Below are positions 26,343 through 33,680 of a stretch of 35,857 nucleotides of DNA, piece after piece. Position 1 is the stretch's first letter; every line of letters begins with the position of its first letter. The notes under the pieces are model-generated. The model did no database searches, was not told the DNA's origin, and was given only the letters and a program-made list of their open reading frames with translations. Made by a program: the position numbers and the translations under genes. This DNA is from Flavobacteriales bacterium (GTDB lineage: Bacteria; Bacteroidota; Bacteroidia; NS11-12g; UBA955), in assembly GCA_947487055.1 (NCBI GenBank), contig CANKVN010000015.1, positions 1-35,857 on the forward strand, in the 5' to 3' direction.

Positions 26343-26350
26343 CAAAGATG
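26343..26350 (-). promoter_or_regulatory. Candidate -7 element of the polysaccharide unit (CATCTTTG)
   Basis: This is one base away from TAnnTTTG and lies 5 bases upstream of the possible ATT start at 26337. The spacing matches other genes in the window. Confidence 0.3.
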
Positions 26351-26413
26351 AGAAATCATCATCAATTCCTGTTGAGAAAATGATGAATGTTCCTTAAATT
26401 TGCAGCCCTTAAT

Positions 26414-26488
26414 GGCGGATATAGCTCAGTCGGTTAGAGCACCAGTTTGTGGATCTGGGGGTCGCCGGTTCGATCCCGGTTATTCGCC
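26414..26488 (+). tRNA. tRNA-His (anticodon GTG)
   Basis: The cloverleaf is complete. The acceptor stem is GCGGATA (26415-26421) with TATTCGC (26481-26487), including one G-U pair. The D arm has GCTC/GAGC. The anticodon stem-loop CCAGT-TTGTGGA-TCTGG carries GTG. The T arm is GCCGG-TTCGATC-CCGGT. The histidine identity pair G-1 (26414) and C73 (26488) is encoded. The 3' CCA is not fully encoded (CAA follows C73), so it must be added after transcription. Confidence 0.97.
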
Positions 26489-26523
26489 CAACAAAAGGTC
26501 AAGAGCATCTTGTTGTTCTGTTT

Positions 26524-26551
26524 AAAAAGCGGCTTTAGGGCCGCTTTTTTT
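26524..26551 (+). terminator. Rho-independent terminator after tRNA-His
   Basis: A 10-bp stem, AAAAAGCGGC and GCCGCTTTTT, closes a 6-base loop and is followed by T residues. It lies 35 bases after the tRNA. The 160 bases from the tRNA to the next gene otherwise hold only that gene's promoter. Confidence 0.85.
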
Positions 26552-26617
26552 ATCTATCAATCATGATTTTTAATAAAAATCACAATTGCCGCTTAGGGGT
26601 AAGCAACGCACAATCTG

Positions 26618-26625
26618 TATATTTG
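26618..26625 (+). promoter_or_regulatory. Candidate -7 element (TATATTTG)
   Basis: An exact TAnnTTTG match lies 22 bases upstream of the ATG at 26648, just after the tRNA terminator. The gene therefore has its own promoter. Confidence 0.55.
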
Positions 26626-26647
26626 TTGACATAACCAATCAGTAACA

Positions 26648-27310
26648 ATGAAGAAATTAGTTCTTATGGCCATCGGCACGGCAATGGTAACATGCCTTTC
26701 TGCACAGGTTAACAAAGTTGAAACCCAGCTTCCAAAAACAATTTTAAAATTCAGCCCTCAGCACCTCATACGAGGTGGTTTGTGGGTTAGTGGTGAGTTT
26801 TTTAACAGCGACTATAAAAATGCCCACCAGCTTAGCCTTGAGTTTATGTACCGCCAACCAAATTCAGCAGGATATGGAGTTACAAAAGGCACAGGAATAA
26901 CGGGTGAATACGCTTTTAAACACTATTTAAACCGATTGCACATCGAAAAAACACTGGGCGGCAAGGAAACCATCAATGGATATTACGTGGGTATATTTGC
27001 CCAGGGTGGTTATTACGCAGAAACATCAAGATATTATGACTATGGCGGTTCATTTCCAGCCCAAACAACCGAAAAAATCAATGAAGTAACTACCACTGCT
27101 GTTTATCCGGGATTCATCATTGGCAGACAACAATCTTTGGGCGAATCTTTTTTTGTTGATTTTTACGTAGGAGCAGGCATGCGTGTTTCAGAAAGTAAAG
27201 TAAAAACCCCAGATGCAAATTTTGATTACAAGCAAAGTCCTGATGCTTATTTCCTTTATCACAGCGGCCTTCTTCCCAAGATAGGCATGACCATTGGGTT
27301 TGGGTTTTAA
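26648..27310 (+). CDS. Outer-membrane beta-barrel-like protein of unknown function
   Basis: The 220-residue protein has a signal peptide (MKKLVLMAIGTAMVTCLSAQ). It then shows alternating aromatic and small residues typical of a small barrel: GGLWVSGEFF, HQLSLEFMYR, GYYVGIFAQGGYYAE and FFVDFYVGAGMRV. It ends in GMTIGFGF, with the C-terminal aromatic residue expected of an outer-membrane barrel recognised by the BAM machinery. It resembles the DUF3575-like small barrel proteins, but I cannot name a function. It is a single-gene unit between terminators. Confidence 0.82.
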   Translation: MKKLVLMAIGTAMVTCLSAQVNKVETQLPKTILKFSPQHLIRGGLWVSGEFFNSDYKNAHQLSLEFMYRQPNSAGYGVTKGTGITGEYAFKHYLNRLHIEKTLGGKETINGYYVGIFAQGGYYAETSRYYDYGGSFPAQTTEKINEVTTTAVYPGFIIGRQQSLGESFFVDFYVGAGMRVSESKVKTPDANFDYKQSPDAYFLYHSGLLPKIGMTIGFGF

Positions 27311-27330
27311 ATCAGCAACAACATTCCACC

Positions 27331-27357
27331 AAAAAAGGCGCCATGGGCGCCTTTTTT
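27331..27357. terminator. Bidirectional Rho-independent terminator
   Basis: AAAAAAGGCGCC and GGCGCCTTTTTT form a perfect 12-bp stem with a 3-base ATG loop. A-run and T-run flanks on both sides let it serve the barrel-protein gene on the plus strand and folE on the minus strand. Confidence 0.88.
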
Positions 27358-27383
27358 GTTTTTACATGAATTCCTTAAAAAGG

Positions 27384-28064
27384 TTATTCAGAAGCGTTCA
27401 TTTCAATGTATTTCAGAAACTCGTTGCGGGTTTGGGCATCATTGAACTTGCCGTGGTAACTGGCGGTAACGGTTGCACTGGTGATGTCTTTAATACCGCG
27501 GCTGGCAACGCAAAGGTGCTTTGCATCCACTATTACGGCCACATCAGGCGTCTGAAGAACTTCCATCAGTTCATTGGCAATTTGCACAGTCATGCGCTCT
27601 TGCACCTGTGGTCTTTTGGCATAATAATCCACAATCCTGTTTAGCTTGCTTAATCCAATCACCTTGCCGCTGCTGATGTATGCCAAATGGGCTTTCCCCA
27701 TAATGGGCACGAAATGGTGCTCGCAGGTGCTGAAAAAATGAATGTCTTTTTCCACCAGCATTTCTTTGTATTTGAAACCATTTTCAAACAATGTTGGATG
27801 CGGCCTGTTTCGGGGATCCAGGCCTTTAAATTGTTCATTTACAAACATTTTGGCCACGCGCATGGGTGTACCATTCAGGCTTTCATCGTTTAAATCCAAA
27901 CCCAAAATGTGCATTATCTCGGTGAAATGCTTGGAGATGAGTTCAATTTTCAAATCGTTGTCCATCTGAAATGCATCCGGCCTGAGCGGGGTTTCCATAT
28001 TGGTACCTACGTGCTCGTCGCCGAGCGCTTCTTGTTTTTGTTGATGTTTATGATTGTGTTCCAT
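27384..28064 (-). CDS. folE: GTP cyclohydrolase I
   Basis: The 226-residue protein converts GTP to dihydroneopterin triphosphate, the first step of folate and pterin synthesis. Zinc ligands are visible at Cys114 and His117 in STCEHHFVP and at Cys185 in HLCVASRG. GTPMRVAKMF and GLSKLNRIV are also typical. The N-terminal extension is rich in histidine (MEHNHKHQQ) and of unknown use; it may be metal-binding or just linker. It overlaps queD by 17 bases and follows it on the same strand. This suggests the pair feeds a queuosine or pterin pathway. Confidence 0.96.
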   Translation of the reverse strand: MEHNHKHQQKQEALGDEHVGTNMETPLRPDAFQMDNDLKIELISKHFTEIMHILGLDLNDESLNGTPMRVAKMFVNEQFKGLDPRNRPHPTLFENGFKYKEMLVEKDIHFFSTCEHHFVPIMGKAHLAYISSGKVIGLSKLNRIVDYYAKRPQVQERMTVQIANELMEVLQTPDVAVIVDAKHLCVASRGIKDITSATVTASYHGKFNDAQTRNEFLKYIEMNASE

Positions 28065-28470
28065 CGAATTCTACGTAATTGCGGGGCGTTTCATACAATT
28101 TTACCAGTAATTTCATTTCCGGATTGAGCCTTTTACTCAGTTTTTGCCAAATAACAACAGCGATATTCTCAGCAGTTGGATTGAGGTTCCTGAACTCTTC
28201 CGTATCCAGATTGAGGTTTCGGTGATCAAACGCCTTTACCACATCATCTTCAATCCAGTCTTTTACCAATTTCAAGTCTATCATATATCCCGATACTGGA
28301 TCTACAGGCCCGGTAATGGTGACATGAAGTTCATAATTATGGCCATGATAGTTGGCGTTGTTGCACAACCCAAAATAAGCCTTATTCTCCTGCTCGCTCC
28401 ATTCCGGAACGTTCAGTCGATGTGCAGCATTGAATTGTGCAGTGCGGGTAACAGAAACTACATTTGCCAT
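28048..28470 (-). CDS. queD: 6-pyruvoyl/6-carboxy-tetrahydropterin synthase (QueD/PTPS family)
   Basis: The 140-residue protein uses the dihydroneopterin triphosphate made by FolE. Zinc-binding histidines are His17 (AAHRLN) and His42/His44 in YHGHNY. The catalytic cysteine is Cys36 in FGLCNNANYHGHNY. The C..N..HGHNY pattern fits PTPS as well as QueD, so the product may be 6-carboxy-tetrahydropterin for queuosine or a tetrahydrobiopterin precursor. No other queuosine genes are in the window. Its direct overlap with folE supports sequential action. Confidence 0.93.
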   Translation of the reverse strand: MANVVSVTRTAQFNAAHRLNVPEWSEQENKAYFGLCNNANYHGHNYELHVTITGPVDPVSGYMIDLKLVKDWIEDDVVKAFDHRNLNLDTEEFRNLNPTAENIAVVIWQKLSKRLNPEMKLLVKLYETPRNYVEFDGTQS

Positions 28471-28552
28471 GATACTGTGTAATGATTTACTACAAAAAGT
28501 GTACTATAAAAACCAATCGGCTATAAAAAAGTTTTATTCCTGACCAAAATAC

Positions 28553-28996
28553 ATGAAAATCACGCAGAAGACAGAAGTAGACTCTCCATTCGACATGGTG
28601 CGCAAGAACTTCAATCGGCATTTGCTCGAACAACTCAATCCTCCGGGAACTGCGTTAACCATTCACCGCTTTGATGGCATCTTCGCAGGCGCCAGCATGC
28701 ATTTTACCGTAACGGCCATGGGAATCAGCAGCCCCTGGGAGGGCATTATCACACAGGTACACGAAGGCAATTCCTGCTGGGCATTCATCGATCAGGGGAA
28801 GCTTTTGCCTCCAGGATTGCGCAGCTGGCAGCACCTTCATGTTTTATTGCGACAAAATGACAGCACAATTGTATATGATCGGGTGGAATTCTCGGGAAAA
28901 AATCGTTTTTTTACCGCTGTTTGGCGCCTAGGTGTCTGGATGATGCTCCGAATCCGCAAACCGAGGTACAAACATTACTTTACAAAACTTCCATGA
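28553..28996 (+). CDS. SRPBCC-like (START/Bet v1 fold) protein
   Basis: The 147-residue protein has the SRPBCC pattern: an N-terminal strand (MKITQKTEVDSPFDMVRKNF), central strands ending in SPWEGIITQV, and WQHLHVLLRQNDSTIVYDRV before a hydrophobic C-terminal helix with basic residues (MMLRIRKPRY). Members bind small hydrophobic ligands in a deep cavity. The function here is unknown. The last codons overlap the next gene by 4 bases, implying translational coupling with an envelope protein. Confidence 0.78.
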   Translation: MKITQKTEVDSPFDMVRKNFNRHLLEQLNPPGTALTIHRFDGIFAGASMHFTVTAMGISSPWEGIITQVHEGNSCWAFIDQGKLLPPGLRSWQHLHVLLRQNDSTIVYDRVEFSGKNRFFTAVWRLGVWMMLRIRKPRYKHYFTKLP

Positions 28997-29637
28997 ACCT
29001 TAAGTGTATCCTTGTTTGTTTGTTTGGCCTTGGCAATGGTTTGCTGATGGCACAGATGAATACCATTCCTGAAAACATCAGCATTGGCTTGTATGGGCGC
29101 GGGGAAACCAATTTTTACCGCTATTACGGTGGAGAAGAACTGGGAGCATACTTCTCGGACCGTGTAAACAATTCCTATTCTGCGGGGCTTTCGGTTCACA
29201 GCTCCATCAGTTATTTGTTTAATGGCAATATTTCCATGGGCTTCAGCGAGGTCAATTACAAACCGGATATCAGGAGTGGAAACAGTATTTTGTATCAATC
29301 CAGCCTTAGGCTTTGGAATCTTAACGCCGTAGGCGAATTAAAATTCAACGACAGGCCCCGTTTTAATCCGGCTGTTTGGTTTGGTTTTCAAGGATTATTC
29401 AAAGAAAGCAGCAACGAAATTTTCAGCAACGGAATTGTTTCCGAAAGACAGTGGCCCCAAACCCGCTGGATGCCGCAATTTGGACTTTCGTTTCACTACA
29501 AACCCAGAAAAATAAGGCTTCACATAAAAGCAGAAGCCGGCTTGCGCCTCAATTCCACCAACCGCACCGGCTACGACTATGGCTTAAGCCAAGCCTTCGG
29601 GGGATTGCATTTGCTGTATCGGGTGAAAAGTTGGTGA
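28993..29637 (+). CDS. Secreted, probably outer-membrane beta-rich protein of unknown function
   Basis: The ATG at 28993 is the overlapping ATGA of the upstream gene and gives a good signal peptide (MNLKCILVCLFGLGNGLLMA, then Q). The mature 190 or so residues have repeated barrel-like strands such as FYRYYGGEELGAYFSD, NPAVWFGFQGLF, PQFGLSFHYKPRK and KAEAGLRL. It ends in GGLHLLYRVKSW, with the aromatic end typical of outer-membrane barrels. I do not recognise the family. It is coupled to the SRPBCC-like gene. Confidence 0.75.
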   Translation: MNLKCILVCLFGLGNGLLMAQMNTIPENISIGLYGRGETNFYRYYGGEELGAYFSDRVNNSYSAGLSVHSSISYLFNGNISMGFSEVNYKPDIRSGNSILYQSSLRLWNLNAVGELKFNDRPRFNPAVWFGFQGLFKESSNEIFSNGIVSERQWPQTRWMPQFGLSFHYKPRKIRLHIKAEAGLRLNSTNRTGYDYGLSQAFGGLHLLYRVKSW

Positions 29638-29681
29638 TAATTTTTACGGGCTCCGCTTTTCAATTCATCAGGCAGGTGGCT

Positions 29682-29689
29682 TAACTTTG
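29682..29689 (+). promoter_or_regulatory. Candidate -7 element of the aldolase gene (TAACTTTG)
   Basis: An exact TAnnTTTG match lies 7 bases upstream of the ATG at 29697. A TTTT stretch about 21 bases further upstream may be the -33 region. Confidence 0.5.
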
Positions 29690-29696
29690 CATCAAC

Positions 29697-30353
29697 ATGA
29701 AATTCTTCATCGATACGGCCAATCTTGATCAGATTCGCGAAGCCAATGAATTAGGCATTCTTGATGGTGTTACCACCAACCCTTCCCTAATGGCCAAAGA
29801 AGGCATTACCGGACAGGAAAACATCCTGAACCACTACAAAGCCATATGTGCCATCGTGGATGGCGACGTAAGCGCAGAGGTTATTTCCACCGATTTTAAT
29901 GGCATGGTGGAAGAAGGCGAACGTTTGGCCGCCCTCCACACCAATATCGTGGTTAAGGTTCCCATGACGGTAGATGGCGTAAAAGCAATTTCCCATTTCA
30001 CCAAAAAAGGCATCCGCACCAATTGCACGCTGGTTTTCAGCTCCGGGCAGGCCATTTTGGCTGCAAAAGCCGGTGCAACATACCTCTCTCCTTTCATAGG
30101 CAGGATTGATGACAGCAGCTGGGATGGCATAGAATTGATTGAGCAAATCGCTGAAATCTATTCCATTCAGGGCTACGAAACTGAAATTCTGGCTGCCAGC
30201 GTTCGCAATCCCCTGCACATAGTAAGGAGTGCACAAGCAGGAGCTGATGTGGTAACCTGCCCGCTAAGTGCAATTATGGGTTTGTTTAAACACCCATTAA
30301 CCGATATCGGTCTGGCACAATTTTTAGCCGACCACAAAAAGGCAAACAGCTGA
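29697..30353 (+). CDS. Transaldolase / fructose-6-phosphate aldolase (TalC/Fsa type)
   Basis: The 218-residue length is that of the short TalC/Fsa subfamily. Schiff-base Lys87 lies in VVKVPMT. MKFFIDTANLDQI, DGVTTNPSLMAKEG, GATYLSPFIGRIDD and the ADVVTCPLSAI strand are typical. It catalyses transfer or cleavage of the C3 unit of fructose 6-phosphate, in the pentose phosphate pathway or an aldolase side route. The two activities cannot be told apart from these motifs alone. The gene ends at a strong shared terminator. Confidence 0.95.
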   Translation: MKFFIDTANLDQIREANELGILDGVTTNPSLMAKEGITGQENILNHYKAICAIVDGDVSAEVISTDFNGMVEEGERLAALHTNIVVKVPMTVDGVKAISHFTKKGIRTNCTLVFSSGQAILAAKAGATYLSPFIGRIDDSSWDGIELIEQIAEIYSIQGYETEILAASVRNPLHIVRSAQAGADVVTCPLSAIMGLFKHPLTDIGLAQFLADHKKANS

Positions 30354-30380
30354 TAGCCGCTGCCCGATTTCGTCATTCAT

Positions 30381-30409
30381 AAAAAAAGCCGGATTAACCG
30401 GCTTTTTTT
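30381..30409. terminator. Bidirectional Rho-independent terminator
   Basis: AAAAAAAGCCGG and CCGGCTTTTTTT form a perfect 12-bp stem around a 5-base loop. It separates the aldolase gene (plus) from panB (minus), and overlaps the panB stop codon at 30408-30410. Confidence 0.87.
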
Positions 30410-31226
30410 AATATTGTTCCTTTTCGTTGGGAAAACTTCGGTTTTTAACGTCCAGCACATAATGCTCAACAGCACCGGTTATGATACCGTGTAAATCAGC
30501 ATATTTACGTAAAAAACGGGGTTTAAATTCAGTGTTGATACCCAGCATATCATGTAAAACAAGCACCTGCCCATCCACATCGGGTCCTGCTCCTATTCCG
30601 ATGACAGGGATGGTGAGGTTTTCGGCCACCCGCTTTGCCAGCGTGCTGGGGATTTTTTCCAATACCAATGCAAAACAACCGGCGGCTTCCAGTAATTTAC
30701 TGTCCTGAATGAGTTTTTCGGCTTCCTCCTCCTCTGTTGCCCGAACGGCGTAAGTGCCGAATTTATAAATGCTTTGGGGCGTGAGACCCAAATGACCCAT
30801 TACCGGAACACCTGCTGTAAGAATCCGTTTGATGCTTTCCAAAATTTCCTCTCCACCCTCCATTTTAACGGCATGGGCTCCACTTTCTTTCATGATACGA
30901 ATGGTGCTGGCCAACGCTTCCTTGCTGTTTCCCTGGTAGCTTCCAAATGGCAAATCAACCACAACGAGCGCACGATCAACACCCCGCACCACTGACGATG
31001 CGTGATAAATCATTTGATCCAGGGTAATGGGAAGGGTTGTTTCGTGTCCGGCCATCACATTACTGGCGCTGTCGCCCACCAAAATCACATCAATTCCTGC
31101 CTGGTCCACCAGCTTGGCCATCGAATAATCATAAGCCGTAAGCATGGATATCTTCTCCCCTTTCTGCTTCATCTCCAGCAGCACGTGGGTGGTTATTTTT
31201 TTAAATTCTTTCTTGTGTACGCTCAT
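30408..31226 (-). CDS. panB: 3-methyl-2-oxobutanoate hydroxymethyltransferase
   Basis: The 272-residue protein has normal length. It makes ketopantoate from 2-ketoisovalerate and methylene-tetrahydrofolate for pantothenate/CoA synthesis. Motifs include [30 protein letters not shown] with the metal-binding aspartate, [26 protein letters not shown] and [19 protein letters not shown]. It starts 3 bases after the upstream gene stop and is cotranscribed with it. The stop codon lies in the shared terminator hairpin. Confidence 0.97.
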   Translation of the reverse strand: MSVHKKEFKKITTHVLLEMKQKGEKISMLTAYDYSMAKLVDQAGIDVILVGDSASNVMAGHETTLPITLDQMIYHASSVVRGVDRALVVVDLPFGSYQGNSKEALASTIRIMKESGAHAVKMEGGEEILESIKRILTAGVPVMGHLGLTPQSIYKFGTYAVRATEEEEAEKLIQDSKLLEAAGCFALVLEKIPSTLAKRVAENLTIPVIGIGAGPDVDGQVLVLHDMLGINTEFKPRFLRKYADLHGIITGAVEHYVLDVKNRSFPNEKEQY

Positions 31227-31229
31227 GGG

Positions 31230-32534
31230 TTATTTTTCATCAAACAAGGATTCTTCTTTCTTAGCATCTTTTTTGGGTTTAGCGCCCGAAGGTTTATCAG
31301 AACTGGTTTTCATACAATCCTTTAAGGCTTTTTCCAACCCTTGTTGCTTTTGCCGCGCCTGGGTGATAATGCTGTCTTTTTCGGTCAATCGCCTGCGTTG
31401 CAACTGCTCGGTTATCTTGTATTGCTCTATGGCATTCTCCTGCTGGTTCAGTTTTTTTATCCAGTCTGCATCCTGGGATTGCTGTTTAAGCAAACTGGCT
31501 TCCAGTTCTTCAACCGTTTTGCGCGATTTTATCAGTTCCTGCTTTAGTGCCTCATTGATGGTTACCAGATTTTCGGCAATATTGCCACCATCCGAACCGG
31601 CCGCGGCATTTTTATATTGCTGCAACTTCATCAGTTCGCCCTCCAGTTTGAATTTATCAGCGTTCAACCGCTCCAATTCCAGCTCTAATTCATCAACACG
31701 GGCTACTGCCTCCTGCGATTGCTTCAGCAACACACTGTCTGCATGGTAAGCTAATAATGATTGATCTTTGAGTTTATTTTCAAGCTCCACAATCTGCTGA
31801 TCTTTTTGTTGTAAGGCCAGCTTAAGCTTGCTCACGGTGCTTCCAAGCGACTTTTTGTCATCCGGCGAACTGGCACGTGAACTGGGCACGGAAGTGGCTT
31901 CATCGTCAATCTTTACGAGCATTTTCTTGTAAACAACCTTGCTTTCCGGGCCAATATACAAGCCCAGCCGGCCTTTGGAATATTCTATTTCGGTAAACGA
32001 ATGAATGTATACCCCATTGATGTAAACATCATAAACCTTGTCGCTTGTTTTTACCGAAAGGGTAATGGCCTCGCCCTTGATTTTCTTAGGTGATTTTTTC
32101 CACCCTCCATTGGGTTCATTGATCTGCACCATTCTGTTGCCCGCGGCACGCCTTATCCTAAACTGTTTTTTCCGGTTAATCTCAACCACCACGGCACCAC
32201 TTCCATCAGGCTGAGCTTGCAACACAAGTCCTGCGCTGTTTTCAGGCTTTCCTTTACCATCAAATAGAAAGGTGATGGATACATCAAAAATCCGGTATTC
32301 CTGAACTTTTTCAGGAAAAATAAAAAACCCTGAACGGTTGTTTTTTCGCCATACCTCGAAACCTTCAGACGAGCCGATAAAAAAATTATCCTGTGTGGAT
32401 TGCTGACTCCATTTGCTTTCCAGTTGCTGAAAATCATCCTCCAAAGACAGTTTCATAAATTCCTTGGTTACCTGTTGCGTATGCCCAGTGTAAAAAAAGG
32501 TACACAACCAAAAAACGACAATAATTTTCCTCAT
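31230..32534 (-). CDS. Secreted LamG-like/coiled-coil protein of unknown function
   Basis: The ATG at 32534 gives 434 residues with a signal peptide (MRKIIVVFWLCTFFYTGHTQ). Residues about 25-200 look like a concanavalin/LamG-type jelly roll (FFIGSSEGFEVW, YRIFDVSITFLFDG, GRLGLYIGPES). A serine-rich linker and a long coiled coil of some 180 residues, rich in Glu/Lys/Gln/Leu, follow. It ends in a lysine-rich tail (KPKKDAKKEESLFDEK). It is probably periplasmic or surface-exposed and may link a glycan-binding domain to a partner. TAACTTTG lies 18 bases upstream of the start. The only clear neighbour link is cotranscription with panB, which may be accidental. Confidence 0.82.
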   Translation of the reverse strand: MRKIIVVFWLCTFFYTGHTQQVTKEFMKLSLEDDFQQLESKWSQQSTQDNFFIGSSEGFEVWRKNNRSGFFIFPEKVQEYRIFDVSITFLFDGKGKPENSAGLVLQAQPDGSGAVVVEINRKKQFRIRRAAGNRMVQINEPNGGWKKSPKKIKGEAITLSVKTSDKVYDVYINGVYIHSFTEIEYSKGRLGLYIGPESKVVYKKMLVKIDDEATSVPSSRASSPDDKKSLGSTVSKLKLALQQKDQQIVELENKLKDQSLLAYHADSVLLKQSQEAVARVDELELELERLNADKFKLEGELMKLQQYKNAAAGSDGGNIAENLVTINEALKQELIKSRKTVEELEASLLKQQSQDADWIKKLNQQENAIEQYKITEQLQRRRLTEKDSIITQARQKQQGLEKALKDCMKTSSDKPSGAKPKKDAKKEESLFDEK

Positions 32535-32552
32535 CTTTGCAGACAGCAAAGG

Positions 32553-32560
32553 CAAAGTTA
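32553..32560 (-). promoter_or_regulatory. Candidate -7 element of the coiled-coil gene and panB (TAACTTTG)
   Basis: An exact TAnnTTTG match lies 18 bases upstream of the ATG at 32534, within the gap divergent to the lipoprotein gene. Confidence 0.5.
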
Positions 32561-32605
32561 GACCAAAAAGCCGACTTCACCATTTTTGTATTAAAACTAA
32601 AAAAC

Positions 32606-33595
32606 ATGACCCGATCATTTATCCCTGCTTTAGCAGCGGTGGTTATATTCTTCTCTTCTTGCAAAAACGATTTGAATATCAATGCAAAATGGAAGGAAAC
32701 CATTGTTTTGTATGGCATGCTGAACGCCAATGACAGCATACAATACATCCGTGTAGCCAAAGCATTTTTGAATGAAAATAGCGGAGCCTTGCAGGTAGCA
32801 AAAATCAGCGATTCACTCTACCTCGATTCTGCACTGGTTACCATCCGTTCCACAGACAATCAATTTAACGACACCCTGAAAAGGGTTTGGAATATTACGA
32901 AAGATTCAGGGCTTTTTGCCAATGACATCAATCCGCTATACACTTTCAAAACCAAGGACACCAAGGCATTGGACCCAAACAAGCGCTATTACATTGAAGT
33001 GGTAAGTCCCAAAACAGGGAACCGTGTTTGGGCAGAAACCAACATTGTAGGGAAAGCCAATATTTCATCACCATTCCGCGATTCCAACAGCAATTTTGCC
33101 ATCACACCAGAATATTTAACCATCAGCATGAAGGCGGGTCTCAACAGTTTTGCCTACGATGTAAAACTGGACATTACCTATGAGGAATTTCCGGTATCGG
33201 ATACATTTAAGAAAACGGTTAAAACTGCGTCCTGGAATGTTTTAACGAATGCTACGGCCAATGGCAGCAGCAACATGCTTTATAAAATTCCCCGCCTGGC
33301 CTTTTTGCAGTTTTTGCGCAGCGCGATTACGGCAGACAACAGCCTCTACCACCGGATTAAATACGCCGGATTGCGCGTTTATGGAGGCAATCAGTTGCTG
33401 TCAGACTACATTTCCGTGAATGAACCTTCCATCGGCATTGTCCAAAAACAGGCCGAATACAGCAATGTGCAGGGAGGAATCGGACTTTTTGCCAGCCGCT
33501 GCATTCAGCAAATAGACAAGGTAAAATTTGATGCCGGATCTGTTCTGTTCCTGAAAAACAATAGCGAAACAAAGCCGTTAAACTTTCTGCCATAA
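32606..33595 (+). CDS. Lipoprotein, DUF4249-like
   Basis: The ATG at 32606 gives 329 residues beginning with a lipoprotein signal (MTRSFIPALAAVVIFFSSCK), with the cysteine in FFSSC as the likely lipidated residue. The mature sequence (WKETIVLYGMLNANDSIQYI, then repeated beta strands) resembles the DUF4249 family of Bacteroidota envelope lipoproteins, whose role is unknown. An earlier in-frame ATG at 32537 is less likely because it buries the signal peptide. It is divergent from the coiled-coil gene. Confidence 0.82.
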   Translation: MTRSFIPALAAVVIFFSSCKNDLNINAKWKETIVLYGMLNANDSIQYIRVAKAFLNENSGALQVAKISDSLYLDSALVTIRSTDNQFNDTLKRVWNITKDSGLFANDINPLYTFKTKDTKALDPNKRYYIEVVSPKTGNRVWAETNIVGKANISSPFRDSNSNFAITPEYLTISMKAGLNSFAYDVKLDITYEEFPVSDTFKKTVKTASWNVLTNATANGSSNMLYKIPRLAFLQFLRSAITADNSLYHRIKYAGLRVYGGNQLLSDYISVNEPSIGIVQKQAEYSNVQGGIGLFASRCIQQIDKVKFDAGSVLFLKNNSETKPLNFLP

Positions 33596-33642
33596 GCAGA
33601 CACCTTCTGCCATTTCGTCATATTTTTCTGCCTGATTTAGGG

Positions 33643-33659
33643 TTGGCACTCTTGTTGTT
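33643..33659 (+). promoter_or_regulatory. Candidate heat-shock/sigma-54-type promoter of dnaK
   Basis: TTGGCACT-CTTG-TTGTT places GG and the -12 dinucleotide 10 bases apart, as in sigma-54 promoters, though the -12 position reads GT rather than GC. TTGGCACTC also equals a CIRCE half-site with one mismatch, but the second half is absent. It lies 22 bases before the dnaK ATG. Confidence 0.4.
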
Positions 33660-33680
33660 TAACCAATAGAAATTGAAATC

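Noticed and set aside
26414-26551. tRNA-His as an integration (att) site
   Set aside because: I found no integrase and no repeated copy of the tRNA 3' end in the window, so only the neighbourhood is suggestive.
33643-33651. Full CIRCE operator upstream of dnaK
   Set aside because: Only one half-like TTGGCACTC is present; the GAGTGCTAA partner is absent within the gap.
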